A model generated the notes under the pieces. That model was not told the origin of the DNA. It did not search any database and saw only the letters and a list, made by a program, of their open reading frames with translations. Source: Ectobacillus funiculus (GTDB lineage: Bacteria; Bacillota; Bacilli; Bacillales; Bacillaceae_G). Taken from it: a stretch of DNA of 45,339 bases. This document shows positions 8,564-18,641 of this stretch, one piece after another. The position numbers were made by a program, and so were the translations under genes. The stretch's first letter is position 1. Every line of letters begins with the position of its first letter. Location: assembly GCF_004138295.1 (NCBI RefSeq), contig NZ_SCFM01000055.1, positions 1-45,339 on the forward strand, written 5' to 3'.

Positions 8564-10093
8564 TTATTCCTCCTTCTTTCTAAAAGGAGGAGAAGACTTA
8601 AGACTTGTCCCTTGACGGACATTATTTTCCTGACTGTACAGACGTGGGCGTTTGAGCATAGCCCACCAAGGTACCCTCACAAGTAAGTCTTTTAAATTAG
8701 CTGGTATCAAGGGAGATAGGGGCATTAAATACGGTATCCCGAAAGAACGCAATCCAGCTAAATGAATCAAAAGAGCAATAAGACCTGACATAACTCCAAA
8801 TAAACCTAAAGTAGCGGCAAGAAACATGAAACCGAAGCGAATCAAGCGAGCAGCAATGGACATATTAAAGGCCGGAGCTATGAAATTCGAGATAGCTGTA
8901 AAGGATACAACAATCACCATAGCTGCAGAGACAAGGCCTGCTTGAACAGCCGCCTGCCCTAACACAAGGGCTCCAACGATTGAAATCGCGGAACCGATTG
9001 CCTTAGGCATACGAATACCTGCTTCCCGTAAAACCTCAAATGTAATTTCCATTGCCATCGCTTCAACAAAAGCTGGAAAAGGAACTCCTTCTCGTTGCGC
9101 AGCCAGACTTATTAGCAGTGTAGTAGGCAACATCTCTTGGTGAAAAGTAGTGATAGCAATATACAGAGAGGGCAAAAGTATCGATATCAGAAAAGACATA
9201 TAGCGCAGGATACGAAGAAATGACGCAATATCATATCTTTGATAATAATCTTCGCTTGCATTGAAAAATCTAAAGAACGTCACAGGGGCCAGGAGAACAA
9301 AAGGGGTTCCATCAACAAGAATCGCAATCTGTCCTTCCAATATAGCGCCAGCTACTGTATCAGGCCGTTCTGAGTTTGCGATAGTAGGAAAGGGAGTAAA
9401 GGTTTCATCTTGGATAAATTCCTCGATATAGCCACTTTCTAAAATGCTATCTGTATCAATATTGTCTAGCCTTTCAAGTACTTCCTCCACCACTTTGTCA
9501 TTGGCAATCCCCTTTACATACATGACAGCCACATCTGTTTGAGTCACTCTTCCTATTTTCCGATCAACCACCCATAGATTGGGACTTTTGATTTTACGCC
9601 GAAGAAGTGCGATATTGATGCCTAAGCTTTCAACAAATCCTTCTTTTGGTCCACGAATAACGCTTTGAGAAGAGGGTTCTTCTACTCCTCTTCCCTCCCA
9701 TTTAGAAGAACTCGCCGAAATGCCCTGCTTCCAGCCATCCACAAGAATAACCGTATTACCAGAGAATAAAGCAGACAACAGCATATCCATATTATCTATA
9801 TCTGTAATATTGCTAACGCTAAGAATGCGATCTTTAATCATCGCTAGGAGATTGCATTCTGCCCTTCCCGCTATGGATTTTTTTTCAGCATCAGACATTA
9901 AAGATTTCATGATATCATTATTAATGACGTTAATGTCAGTTAAGCCCTTTATATAGATAACAGCCATTTCAAAATCATTGGCAACTCCGCTATAGAATAA
10001 GCGAATCGTGATGTCCGAGCTATTCCCTGTAAGATTCTTTATCTCTTGTACATTTCGCTGCAGGTTATTAAAAAGTGGTTTAGCAGATTTCAT
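8564..10093 (-). CDS. Spore germination protein, GerAA/GerKA family
   Basis: A 509-residue receptor A subunit. A large hydrophilic N-terminal domain (about 1-280) is followed by a membrane domain with about five to six helices (about 280-460) and a short cytoplasmic tail. Typical GerA-family stretches are VDGTPFVLLAPVTFFRFFNA at the domain border and QREGVPFPAFVEAMAMEITF. GGAGGTGGCGAT lies directly upstream of the ATG. It is the first gene of the receptor operon. A 27-codon frame overlaps its start by 4 bases. Such operons are normally expressed in the forespore under sigma-G; I did not find a convincing sigma-G promoter. Confidence 0.92.
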   Translation of the reverse strand: MKSAKPLFNNLQRNVQEIKNLTGNSSDITIRLFYSGVANDFEMAVIYIKGLTDINVINNDIMKSLMSDAEKKSIAGRAECNLLAMIKDRILSVSNITDIDNMDMLLSALFSGNTVILVDGWKQGISASSSKWEGRGVEEPSSQSVIRGPKEGFVESLGINIALLRRKIKSPNLWVVDRKIGRVTQTDVAVMYVKGIANDKVVEEVLERLDNIDTDSILESGYIEEFIQDETFTPFPTIANSERPDTVAGAILEGQIAILVDGTPFVLLAPVTFFRFFNASEDYYQRYDIASFLRILRYMSFLISILLPSLYIAITTFHQEMLPTTLLISLAAQREGVPFPAFVEAMAMEITFEVLREAGIRMPKAIGSAISIVGALVLGQAAVQAGLVSAAMVIVVSFTAISNFIAPAFNMSIAARLIRFGFMFLAATLGLFGVMSGLIALLIHLAGLRSFGIPYLMPLSPLIPANLKDLLVRVPWWAMLKRPRLYSQENNVRQGTSLKSSPPFRKKEE

Positions 10094-10173
10094 ATCGCCA
10101 CCTCCACAAGCACTCCTTTTTTCAGGCCATCTTTTTCTAATTTTTCATCCATTAGCCATTTGAACTGACTCAT
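10090..10173 (-). CDS. Possible 27-residue leader ORF overlapping the germination operon start
   Basis: A short frame starting MSQFKWLMDEK ends in a TGA that overlaps the A-subunit ATG as ATGA. Another in-frame ATG lies at 10188, giving 32 residues. The composition is hydrophilic and plausible. No ribosome binding site precedes either ATG, so expression is doubtful. The 4-base overlap would couple the two genes if it is translated. Confidence 0.25.
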   Translation of the reverse strand: MSQFKWLMDEKLEKDGLKKGVLVEVAI

Positions 10174-10188
10174 GGCTATTGTACCCAT

Positions 10189-10726
10189 CTAAATATGCGA
10201 TGTATTAACCCTATTTATTCATCTATAATGTAATACGCATAAAGAAACAGAAGTCTCGCATCTTATCTACGGATTAAGAGAGTTCTCTACCTTGATGCTG
10301 TTGCAGTATGAGTTAAAGGAGGAACTGATAAACAACCAAAGCAAGAATGATTGAAAACATATGTAATGATTTAACAAATTTGAGTTACAATAATTTGTTT
10401 ATCATATTAAGGAAAGAATTAGAAACGAAATATCGTTGCGGCCTAATTCAGCATTATTATTTTCATAATAATTAGCACATTATTTTGTTAACCAACCAAT
10501 TCACTTTTTACAATTCATATTGTGTTTGCACTACTAGAGATTCTGCACACATTTTCTATCCTGAAAAGGCATTTATTATAAAATGCACGGAAACAGGCTT
10601 TTTTATGCATATTTTTTGTTAGTAGGAGGAATATCTTTGAAATTAGATGGAAACTTAAGTATGAAAAAATGATTTATGGCCATAACGTGAGGATGAAGGA
10701 AGTTTTGCCAATCTTTGAAATGAAGT
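10189..10726. other. Non-coding stretch between the germination operon and the mannanase region
   Basis: No supported gene. An open frame without a usable start ends at 10354 (its end reads QYELKEELINNQSKND) and could be a decayed small gene. ACAAATT and AATTTGT form an imperfectly spaced inverted repeat at about 10376-10400. A short hairpin with GCATTT/AAATGC arms lies at about 10569-10586. No riboswitch or promoter could be assigned. Confidence 0.4.
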
Positions 10727-10827
10727 GCCCTTATACTGTATTCCTAAAATTTCCGACTACGTCGAATTCGCTTCTAGCTAGAAATTTATACTCTCTTACA
10801 ATGTAAAGAAAACTCGCCAATTGACGA
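10727..10827. repeat. Dispersed intergenic repeat, copy D
   Basis: The core runs from TTATACTGTA to TTACAATGTA (10731-10805) and holds the same CCTAAAATTTCCGACTACG and TTCTAGCTAGAA blocks as copy A. Here the core is followed, not preceded, by a head hairpin (CTCGCC-AATT-GACGAG at 10812-10827), suggesting a joined second unit or a circular permutation. Confidence 0.7.
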
Positions 10828-10875
10828 GCCCTGCACAGAAGAGGCAATTGCGTCTGGCAAGAGCCTCTTCTATTC
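10806..10875 (-). terminator. Two terminator hairpins downstream of the mannanase gene
   Basis: Read on the minus strand, AGAAGAGGC and GCCTCTTCT form a hairpin over about 10837-10873, and then CTCGTC-AATT-GGCGAG (10827-10812) is followed by TTTTCTTT. The second hairpin is the head of the dispersed repeat, so the repeat supplies the terminator. They lie about 100 bases past the mannanase stop. Confidence 0.65.
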
Positions 10876-10975
10876 TTCTCCAATATCTTTCTAAAGGGAA
10901 TCTAAACAGCAGCTTCCAATCCATTAATCTCCTCTGAATCTATCAATTTGTTAAGAGAAGCCGCTGTTGGCAAGC

Positions 10976-13555
10976 CTACTTATTAATCACATGAATATCA
11001 TCAAAATACAGGACACTTGATAAGGTTGTTCCTGGCTGTTTTGCATTCACGTAAATTGAGAACTCCTGCACTTTTTTGACATTTATTTCATTAAGAACAG
11101 CACCTGCATGGGAGGCATCCCATGGCGCAACAGTAAATTCACTGAACGGAATTTCTATTAACTGCGGTTCATTCCCAGCTAGGGATGGATAGGCTTCAAA
11201 TGCAATATCATTTGCCTTTACTTGAATGACAAGCTTTTGGTCATTGCCATCTGGAAGATACCAGAATTTTAAAGTGTTCTGTCCTGACCAGTCGACCCCA
11301 CCAAGCATTTTTGTCATTCCGCCATAGCCGGCTCCACCAAGATTGTACTCATATTTCAATCCGAATTCTCCTGAATTTTTGTGTTCAGCATCCAACGAAA
11401 GGTTGACTTTATCTCCTTGCGAAGCAACAGTATATTTTGACTGTAGCTTTTCAGTGTTTCCACTGTATACTTCAAAATTATCTACTGTTAGCGGATCCAG
11501 TACTGGTTCAATGTAGTTGTTTAACAATTGAATATTATCCACATAAATTGGTCCGCTGTACTTAACATTGCTGGTTACAATGGAAAACGCCAGCTCATCT
11601 GCTGTTTCCAGATCTCCTCTGGCTGAATGCAAATCGATTTCAGCAGTATACTTTCCAAACACTTGTTGACCAATCGTAACCTTCTCAAGACTTGAAAGAG
11701 TTTTTTCCTGTCCCATGCCATACTTGTCATTCCAGTTTGGCGGAACCAATGCCACTCCCTGAATCGATGCATTTTCGTTGCCGCTGATAGGGAGATAAAC
11801 ATCAAATTTAAGTTTATTTACATTAGTTAATTCCTGATTGGCAAGTTTGAGCTTCAATTCCTGCCAGGATTGCGAAGCATCCGGAAGGTTTACATCCAGT
11901 TTTAGTACGCCATTATTGCTCCAATTGAAATGGCTAACTTTCATATCAATGGACTCCGGATATGTTCCCAATGATTCGATATCTGCTATAGAAGAGTCGA
12001 ATTGATACCCTTTCACCAGTATATCCTTAGCTTCTATATTGACCTTGATTGGCTCTTCATATACAACCCTTTTTCCCAGGTATCCTTTTACTGTCAGCAA
12101 CACGCTTGTTCCGTTTTGGCTAGCGCTTGGTTGCCAATCTGCCATATAGTAGTCTTCTTTTGGATTGTAGGTTAATGGATTCTCTCCTTCCATCCCTTCA
12201 ACGGAATAAACCATTCTCGAAACAGGCTGATTAATGGCACGGACACGAATTGTTGTTGTTGTGCTTTTAACGGTCTCCCTGTCAGTTGGAGAAACTGTGT
12301 GGATAAAGCCATCTTCCTGTTTGTTCGTCTTGGCTTTTAAGGTATAAACATTGTTTATATCTTTATTAAAAGCGGTATATTCGTCGTTATAAAAAGCGGT
12401 AAAATCAGTAAGCATTTCATGATCCCCGTAGGTAGGATGATTCCTGAACGGGGTAAAAGAGCCTTCAGCGCTGAAATTGGCCCATGTCAGCATATAAGCC
12501 ATTCTTTTTGCATCAGGATCAGATTTTAGAGCATTCAATAACTTGGTGAACCATTCCTTTTCCGCATTTCCTGTTATTTTCATATTGCTGTACCCAAACT
12601 CGGTAAAAGCAGCTACCTTTCCTTTGGAATCCGCAATTCTTGAAATCAGGCTCGCATCCTCGACTACCTGCTTCAGCCACAGATCTGTGCCCTCGCCATT
12701 GTTATAGGTGTCAAAGCCAAGGATATCAACATAATCATCCCCAGGATAGGTCAGCAAATATTTGGATTCATCATTATTAAACGGACTTCCCGGAGAAAAA
12801 GCGTAAAGAAAGTTTCTTACATTCTTCTTATCCCTTAAATATTCAACTGTATAACGGAATAGTTCCTTATACTGGGCTGGAGTAGTAAAAGCAGCCCCCC
12901 ACCAGAACCAGCTTCCGTTATTTTCATGGAACGGACGGAAGACAACAGGAATAGCGTTCCCTTGTTCATCCTTTAAGTGATTGGCAAAGTCCGCCACCAT
13001 GTCCAGGTATTTATTAAATTCTTCATGCTTGTCCCCGCCAGGCATAATATGGGAGACTACAGATCCTGAGGTATCGTAAAAACTTCCCCCAGTTACAAAG
13101 TTGGGCATATGGGCACTAAGATTAAGGATCCCGCCCCGCTCATAGGCTTTTTTCATTACACCAATAAGGGCATCCCGGTTTACTTCGTTCGAGGCTCCCC
13201 AAACTCCAGGCTTTTCTTTCCCTTCAAGACTTAATGTATCCCAGCCGTAAACAGCAGGAAAATCACCAACGGCATTTTTTACTTCTGATTCTGTCCCATC
13301 ATGTACACTAATGGTTGAGCCCTCTGTCGTTGCATGTTGCTGTCCAAACAGGATAGCTTCTCCTCTGACATTATTGAGGTAGGAGAAAAGTGATCTTGTT
13401 TCACCGGTCGCTTTCCTGTCTACTAAATCAATCTCTGAAACTCCATTGGAGCTTTTCCCTTTTTCTGCATTTCCTGCCCCATATGTACTTGCAGGAGCCA
13501 ATATAGGGGTTAGCATTAAAGTGGTCAACATTAAAGCAAAGTATTTTCTGGCCAT
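10976..13555 (-). CDS. Secreted beta-1,4-mannanase, GH26, with C-terminal carbohydrate-binding modules
   Basis: An 859-residue extracellular endo-mannanase. Residues 1 to about 27 form a signal peptide (basic start, hydrophobic core, ends near TYGA). The GH26 domain (about 45-400) has the acid/base Glu211 in FRPFHENNGSWFWWG and the nucleophile Glu319 in AAFTEFG. An Ig-like or linker part (about 412-508) follows, then a CBM27-like module (about 511-680) and a second beta-sandwich (about 690-857) resembling CBM11 or CBM23. B. subtilis GmuG has only the catalytic domain, so this is a much larger enzyme for insoluble mannan. It is last in a probable operon after two GH1 genes (136 bases after the nearest) and starts at an ATG behind AAGGAG. 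Exact module families need a profile search. Confidence 0.88.
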   Translation of the reverse strand: MARKYFALMLTTLMLTPILAPASTYGAGNAEKGKSSNGVSEIDLVDRKATGETRSLFSYLNNVRGEAILFGQQHATTEGSTISVHDGTESEVKNAVGDFPAVYGWDTLSLEGKEKPGVWGASNEVNRDALIGVMKKAYERGGILNLSAHMPNFVTGGSFYDTSGSVVSHIMPGGDKHEEFNKYLDMVADFANHLKDEQGNAIPVVFRPFHENNGSWFWWGAAFTTPAQYKELFRYTVEYLRDKKNVRNFLYAFSPGSPFNNDESKYLLTYPGDDYVDILGFDTYNNGEGTDLWLKQVVEDASLISRIADSKGKVAAFTEFGYSNMKITGNAEKEWFTKLLNALKSDPDAKRMAYMLTWANFSAEGSFTPFRNHPTYGDHEMLTDFTAFYNDEYTAFNKDINNVYTLKAKTNKQEDGFIHTVSPTDRETVKSTTTTIRVRAINQPVSRMVYSVEGMEGENPLTYNPKEDYYMADWQPSASQNGTSVLLTVKGYLGKRVVYEEPIKVNIEAKDILVKGYQFDSSIADIESLGTYPESIDMKVSHFNWSNNGVLKLDVNLPDASQSWQELKLKLANQELTNVNKLKFDVYLPISGNENASIQGVALVPPNWNDKYGMGQEKTLSSLEKVTIGQQVFGKYTAEIDLHSARGDLETADELAFSIVTSNVKYSGPIYVDNIQLLNNYIEPVLDPLTVDNFEVYSGNTEKLQSKYTVASQGDKVNLSLDAEHKNSGEFGLKYEYNLGGAGYGGMTKMLGGVDWSGQNTLKFWYLPDGNDQKLVIQVKANDIAFEAYPSLAGNEPQLIEIPFSEFTVAPWDASHAGAVLNEINVKKVQEFSIYVNAKQPGTTLSSVLYFDDIHVINK

Positions 13556-13691
13556 TCTATTAAAATTCTCCTTCTAATTTATATAAGAAAATTAAAAGAT
13601 CACACTCAATATCCTAGAATGTCTACTCCGTCAGAAATAGCCCATTGAATAGTTAATCCTATAAAATCAGATTAAAAAAACAACTAAAACC

Positions 13692-15128
13692 CTATTTAAA
13701 TATATCTTTCTTAATTTGTAATTCTCTTTCCTTAATAAGGTTTCTATACCAATAAGCAGACTTCTTCATTATTCGATTCCGATCTTGTTCTAAATTAATT
13801 TCAACTAGTCCGTACCTGTTTTTAAAAGCATTCATTGGTGAAACATTATCTGTAAAAGCCCATAGCATATAACCAATACAATTTGAACCTTGCTCCACGG
13901 CATGCAGCAGGCTTTTTAAATGATTGCTGATAAATTCAATTCTGTAATCATCCTGAATCATCCCGTTTTCATTTTTATAGTTAAACTCGTTTTCTACCCC
14001 CATCCCATTTTCCGCAATAAACCATTCAATATTTCCATATTCCTCCTTCATTCGCATAGCCATATCAAACATAATTTGCGGGTAAATTTCCCATCCGCGA
14101 AATGGATTCATTTTTCTGCCAGGAAGCTCAAACATTTCGTAGTAAAAGGCGGGATGAAACGGAGTTCTTTCGTCCCATGCATTTGTCCTAGCTTTTACCC
14201 GATGCGGAAAATACAAGTTTAACCCAACATAATCAACCGTGTTTTCTTTTATAACCTGTAACTCTTCCTTTGTTGCATCAAATGAGATATCATGCTTTTC
14301 CATTAATTCAAATAGCTCTTCTGGATATTCTCCTTTAATAGAAGGATCCAAAAAGACTCGATTATAGAATAAATCATATATCCTTGCAGCTTCTATATCG
14401 TGCTTTGCAGTGGATCGGGCATAAGTTACTTCAGGATTTAAGATAACGCCAATCTTTGCACCGTACTTTTCTTTATACTGTTTCTGTTTAAATAAACGTA
14501 CAACTTTCGCAGTAGTCAAAGCTTTATTAAAATTCCATTGCATCCATTTCTTTGTATTCTGTTCAAAAGGATAGCGTATAGCATCTAAATAAACTCTCGT
14601 TTGGATGACAATAGGTTCATTAAACGTAAACCAATATTTCACACGATCACCATACCGCTCAAATACCTTCTCAGCATATTGTACGAATAAGTCTACAACA
14701 CGCTTCGAACCCCAGCCACCGTAAGTTTCAAATAAAACCGCTGGCAATTCGTAGTGTTCTAAACAAATCATTGGTTCAACACCGGCTTCTATTTGTGTAT
14801 TGATTACGTTATCCATATAACTTGCGTATTCTTCATCCACAACTACATTTTCATAGTCAACCAGAAAGCGGGACCAGTTAATAGAGGTCCGATAATGTGT
14901 TAAGCCTATTTCTTTCATTAAATCAATATCTTCTTGATAGTGATTATAAAAATCGGTTGCCACTGCAGGTCCATAACCGTTATGCCAAACATGCTGATTA
15001 TTTTTATACCAAAGATCCAGATATGAATCCTGTGTGTCCTTTTTCCCAGACCATCCTTCAGTTTGCCAAGCAGATGCAGCAGCGCCAAGAATAAAATGAT
15101 CTGGAATTTTCATGATATTTGTATTCAT
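13692..15128 (-). CDS. GH1 beta-glycosidase, probably 6-phospho type (GmuD paralogue)
   Basis: A 478-residue cytoplasmic GH1 enzyme. The FILGAAASAWQTEG start, acid/base Glu171 in TFNEP and nucleophile Glu373 in IAENG are all present. It is clearly a paralogue of the GH1 at 35711 (both have NEPIV, a GRKMNP.RGWEIY stretch and NAxKNRYG). In the aglycone/phosphate pocket it has DNVSPMNAFKNRYG: Ser replaces the Glu of non-phospho beta-glucosidases, while the usual phosphate-binding Lys is Asn. This favours a phosphorylated substrate but is not decisive. The start is supported by AGGAGG at a normal distance. It is the second gene of the GH1-GH1-GH26 group. Confidence 0.85.
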   Translation of the reverse strand: MNTNIMKIPDHFILGAAASAWQTEGWSGKKDTQDSYLDLWYKNNQHVWHNGYGPAVATDFYNHYQEDIDLMKEIGLTHYRTSINWSRFLVDYENVVVDEEYASYMDNVINTQIEAGVEPMICLEHYELPAVLFETYGGWGSKRVVDLFVQYAEKVFERYGDRVKYWFTFNEPIVIQTRVYLDAIRYPFEQNTKKWMQWNFNKALTTAKVVRLFKQKQYKEKYGAKIGVILNPEVTYARSTAKHDIEAARIYDLFYNRVFLDPSIKGEYPEELFELMEKHDISFDATKEELQVIKENTVDYVGLNLYFPHRVKARTNAWDERTPFHPAFYYEMFELPGRKMNPFRGWEIYPQIMFDMAMRMKEEYGNIEWFIAENGMGVENEFNYKNENGMIQDDYRIEFISNHLKSLLHAVEQGSNCIGYMLWAFTDNVSPMNAFKNRYGLVEINLEQDRNRIMKKSAYWYRNLIKERELQIKKDIFK

Positions 15129-15146
15129 GCTTTTCCTCCTATGTAT

Positions 15147-15180
15147 AAATGGAGACTAGTAACAATACTAATCTCCATTT
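15147..15180. terminator. Hairpin between the two GH1 genes
   Basis: AAATGGAGACTAGT at 15147-15160 pairs with ACTAATCTCCATTT at 15167-15180 with one mismatch. The strong T-run is on the plus strand; on the transcribed minus strand only ATTTATAC follows. It sits just before the ribosome binding site of the downstream GH1 gene, so it may modulate or stabilise the message rather than end it. Confidence 0.45.
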
Positions 15181-15212
15181 TTTTAAGCCTATCGGATTAA
15201 CCTGCACCCATT

Positions 15213-16625
<1,413 letters not shown>

Positions 16626-16766
16626 TTAGACAAACGAGTTGTGCCCGAAATTGTCTAGCAATAATAAATTTTTGATAAAATGAGTATCTTTTAAGATTTT
16701 TACCCTGAACTCCCTTTTTTAAGATAGTCAATCTCCTTGCTCGTACTGGAATCAAGCTATTAATAA

Positions 16767-16845
16767 ATAAAACGTTTACATAACCTATTATAACTATTAT
16801 TTTTTAATTGTCTATACTTTATAATAAATATGTATATACTTTTAA
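16767..16845 (-). promoter_or_regulatory. Control region of the GH1-GH1-GH26 group
   Basis: ATAAAACGTTTACA at 16767-16780 resembles a CcpA cre box with two mismatches to TGAAAACGTTTACA. GTATATACTTTTAA at 16832-16845 repeats half of the palindrome upstream of the 2-epimerase. Both lie between the exporter gene stop (16863) and the GH1 start (16604). No full promoter could be assigned with confidence. Confidence 0.4.
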
Positions 16846-16862
16846 AAACAAAATTCTATATC

Positions 16863-18641
16863 TTAACCAATATTCAAGGACAGATGTTGAGAGTGATACA
16901 ACTTCCAATAATGTCCTTTTGTATTCATTAAATCCTCATGTGAGCCTTCTTCTAAAATTTCTCCTTTATCAATAAATAAAATTCGGGTTGCGCTCTGAAT
17001 CGTGGAAAGCCGATGGGCAATAATAAAGGAGGTCCTTCCTGTCAATAACGTCTCAAGACCCTTTTGCAATGCAATTTCTGTTTCAGTATCGATAGATGAG
17101 GTAGCCTCATCTAATATCAAAATCCTTGGATTGGCCAATAAGGCCCTTGCGAAGGAGATAAGCTGTCTTTGTCCATTAGAGAGCCTTGTTCCTCTTTCAT
17201 TCACCTCAGTTTGATAGCCATCCTCCATCTCGATAATAAATTGATGTGCCCGAACCGCCCTTGCTGCCATTATGACCTCTTCATCCGTAGCGTCTAGCCT
17301 GCCATAACGGATATTATCCATAATGGTACCTGAAAAAATGAGGGAATCCTGAAGCATAACTCCCATTTGCTTTCTAAGGGAGGGGATTGTCACTGTTTTA
17401 ATATCAACATCATCAATTTTAATTTGACCGCTGTTAATATCATAAAAACGGCTGAGCAAACTGATAATTGTGGTCTTTCCTGATCCTGTCGCACCAACGA
17501 GTGCAATAGTATCTCCTGGATTTACTTTAAAGCTAATGTTATTGAGAATCTTTTCTTCCTCATATCCAAAAACAACATTTTTAAATTCTACTTTACCTTT
17601 AATTTCCTTTAGTTCTACAGCATCAGGATCACTCATTACTGTCGGCTTTTCATCCATCATTTCAAAGATTCTTTCTAAATAGGCCATTGCATTAATAATC
17701 GCATTATAAAAAATCCCGATATTCGCCAACGGTGTCCAAAACATCCATAGGTATCCAACAAATGCAACTAATGAACCTACCGTAACCCCATTACCAATGA
17801 AAGAAATTCCAATCACATAAATGAATGAAACTGTGAGAACAGAAATATTTTCAATTGAAGGCCAAAGCAAAAATTGAATATATACAGCCTTCATCCAAGA
17901 GCTTCGATACCCGTCCGATACCTCTTGAAATATCCTTTTATTTTCTTCTTCTCGAGCAAAGGCTTGAGTTACTCTAATTCCATTAATACTTTCATGAATA
18001 TATGCATTCATATTCGACTGCTTATTGCTTAAATTCTGCCAAGCCTTTCGCTGAGCATTTTTAATAAGGAATATAATAGCTGCAAGGACGGGGAAACCAA
18101 GCAGCGCCAAAAAAGTCAGCTTTACATCTATAAAGAGCATAAAACCTAAAATAACCACAAGACTGAAGATATCAGTAATTAAATTAATCAGGCCATTTGA
18201 TAGCAAATCACTTAAGGAATTCACATAGTTGACAACTCGAACTAAGATTTTTCCATGCGGTCTGTTGTCATAAAATGAGAATGATAGCTTCTGTAAATGA
18301 ATAAACAAATCTGCTCTAATTTTTTTTATTACACTCTGCCCAATGTCTGACATCATTCGAATCCTATATTTCATACAAACTCCGGTAATGATTAGAGCTA
18401 ATAGGTAAATCCCTGAGAGAATTAATAGACCGTTTATATTTTTCTCTGGAATTTCTTTATCGATGGCCTGTTTAATTAAGTATGGTCCAATGAGGTTTGC
18501 AGCGCTCGCGATTAACATAATACAAACGGTTAATGTAATTTTTCCTTTATAAGGTGCAATATAAACTAACAGCCGCTTCAAATGCATGAGGCTAAACGGA
18601 GTCTCTAATTCTTCGTCCACATCAAATTTATTACGTGCCAT
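16863..18641 (-). CDS. ABC exporter half-transporter, consensus ATPase partner (YfiC-like)
   Basis: A 592-residue fused membrane-ATPase subunit. Six membrane helices (about 25-330) precede an ATPase domain with Walker A GATGSGKTT, Q-loop, signature LSNGQ, Walker B LILDEATSS with the catalytic Glu, and H-loop AHRLS. The signature has Asn instead of the second Gly. Its start follows the stop of the preceding exporter gene with no intervening base, so the two form a heterodimer like YfiB/YfiC or BmrC/BmrD of B. subtilis. Substrate unknown; drug, peptide or lipid export are all possible. Its place inside a mannan island is noted separately. Confidence 0.88.
   Translation of the reverse strand: MARNKFDVDEELETPFSLMHLKRLLVYIAPYKGKITLTVCIMLIASAANLIGPYLIKQAIDKEIPEKNINGLLILSGIYLLALIITGVCMKYRIRMMSDIGQSVIKKIRADLFIHLQKLSFSFYDNRPHGKILVRVVNYVNSLSDLLSNGLINLITDIFSLVVILGFMLFIDVKLTFLALLGFPVLAAIIFLIKNAQRKAWQNLSNKQSNMNAYIHESINGIRVTQAFAREEENKRIFQEVSDGYRSSWMKAVYIQFLLWPSIENISVLTVSFIYVIGISFIGNGVTVGSLVAFVGYLWMFWTPLANIGIFYNAIINAMAYLERIFEMMDEKPTVMSDPDAVELKEIKGKVEFKNVVFGYEEEKILNNISFKVNPGDTIALVGATGSGKTTIISLLSRFYDINSGQIKIDDVDIKTVTIPSLRKQMGVMLQDSLIFSGTIMDNIRYGRLDATDEEVIMAARAVRAHQFIIEMEDGYQTEVNERGTRLSNGQRQLISFARALLANPRILILDEATSSIDTETEIALQKGLETLLTGRTSFIIAHRLSTIQSATRILFIDKGEILEEGSHEDLMNTKGHYWKLYHSQHLSLNIG

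Noticed and set aside
10233-10354. Frame ending QYELKEELINNQSKND, vaguely like the tail of Spo0E-type phosphatases
   Set aside because: No usable start codon or ribosome binding site, and only a weak resemblance; noted as a possible decayed gene, not called.
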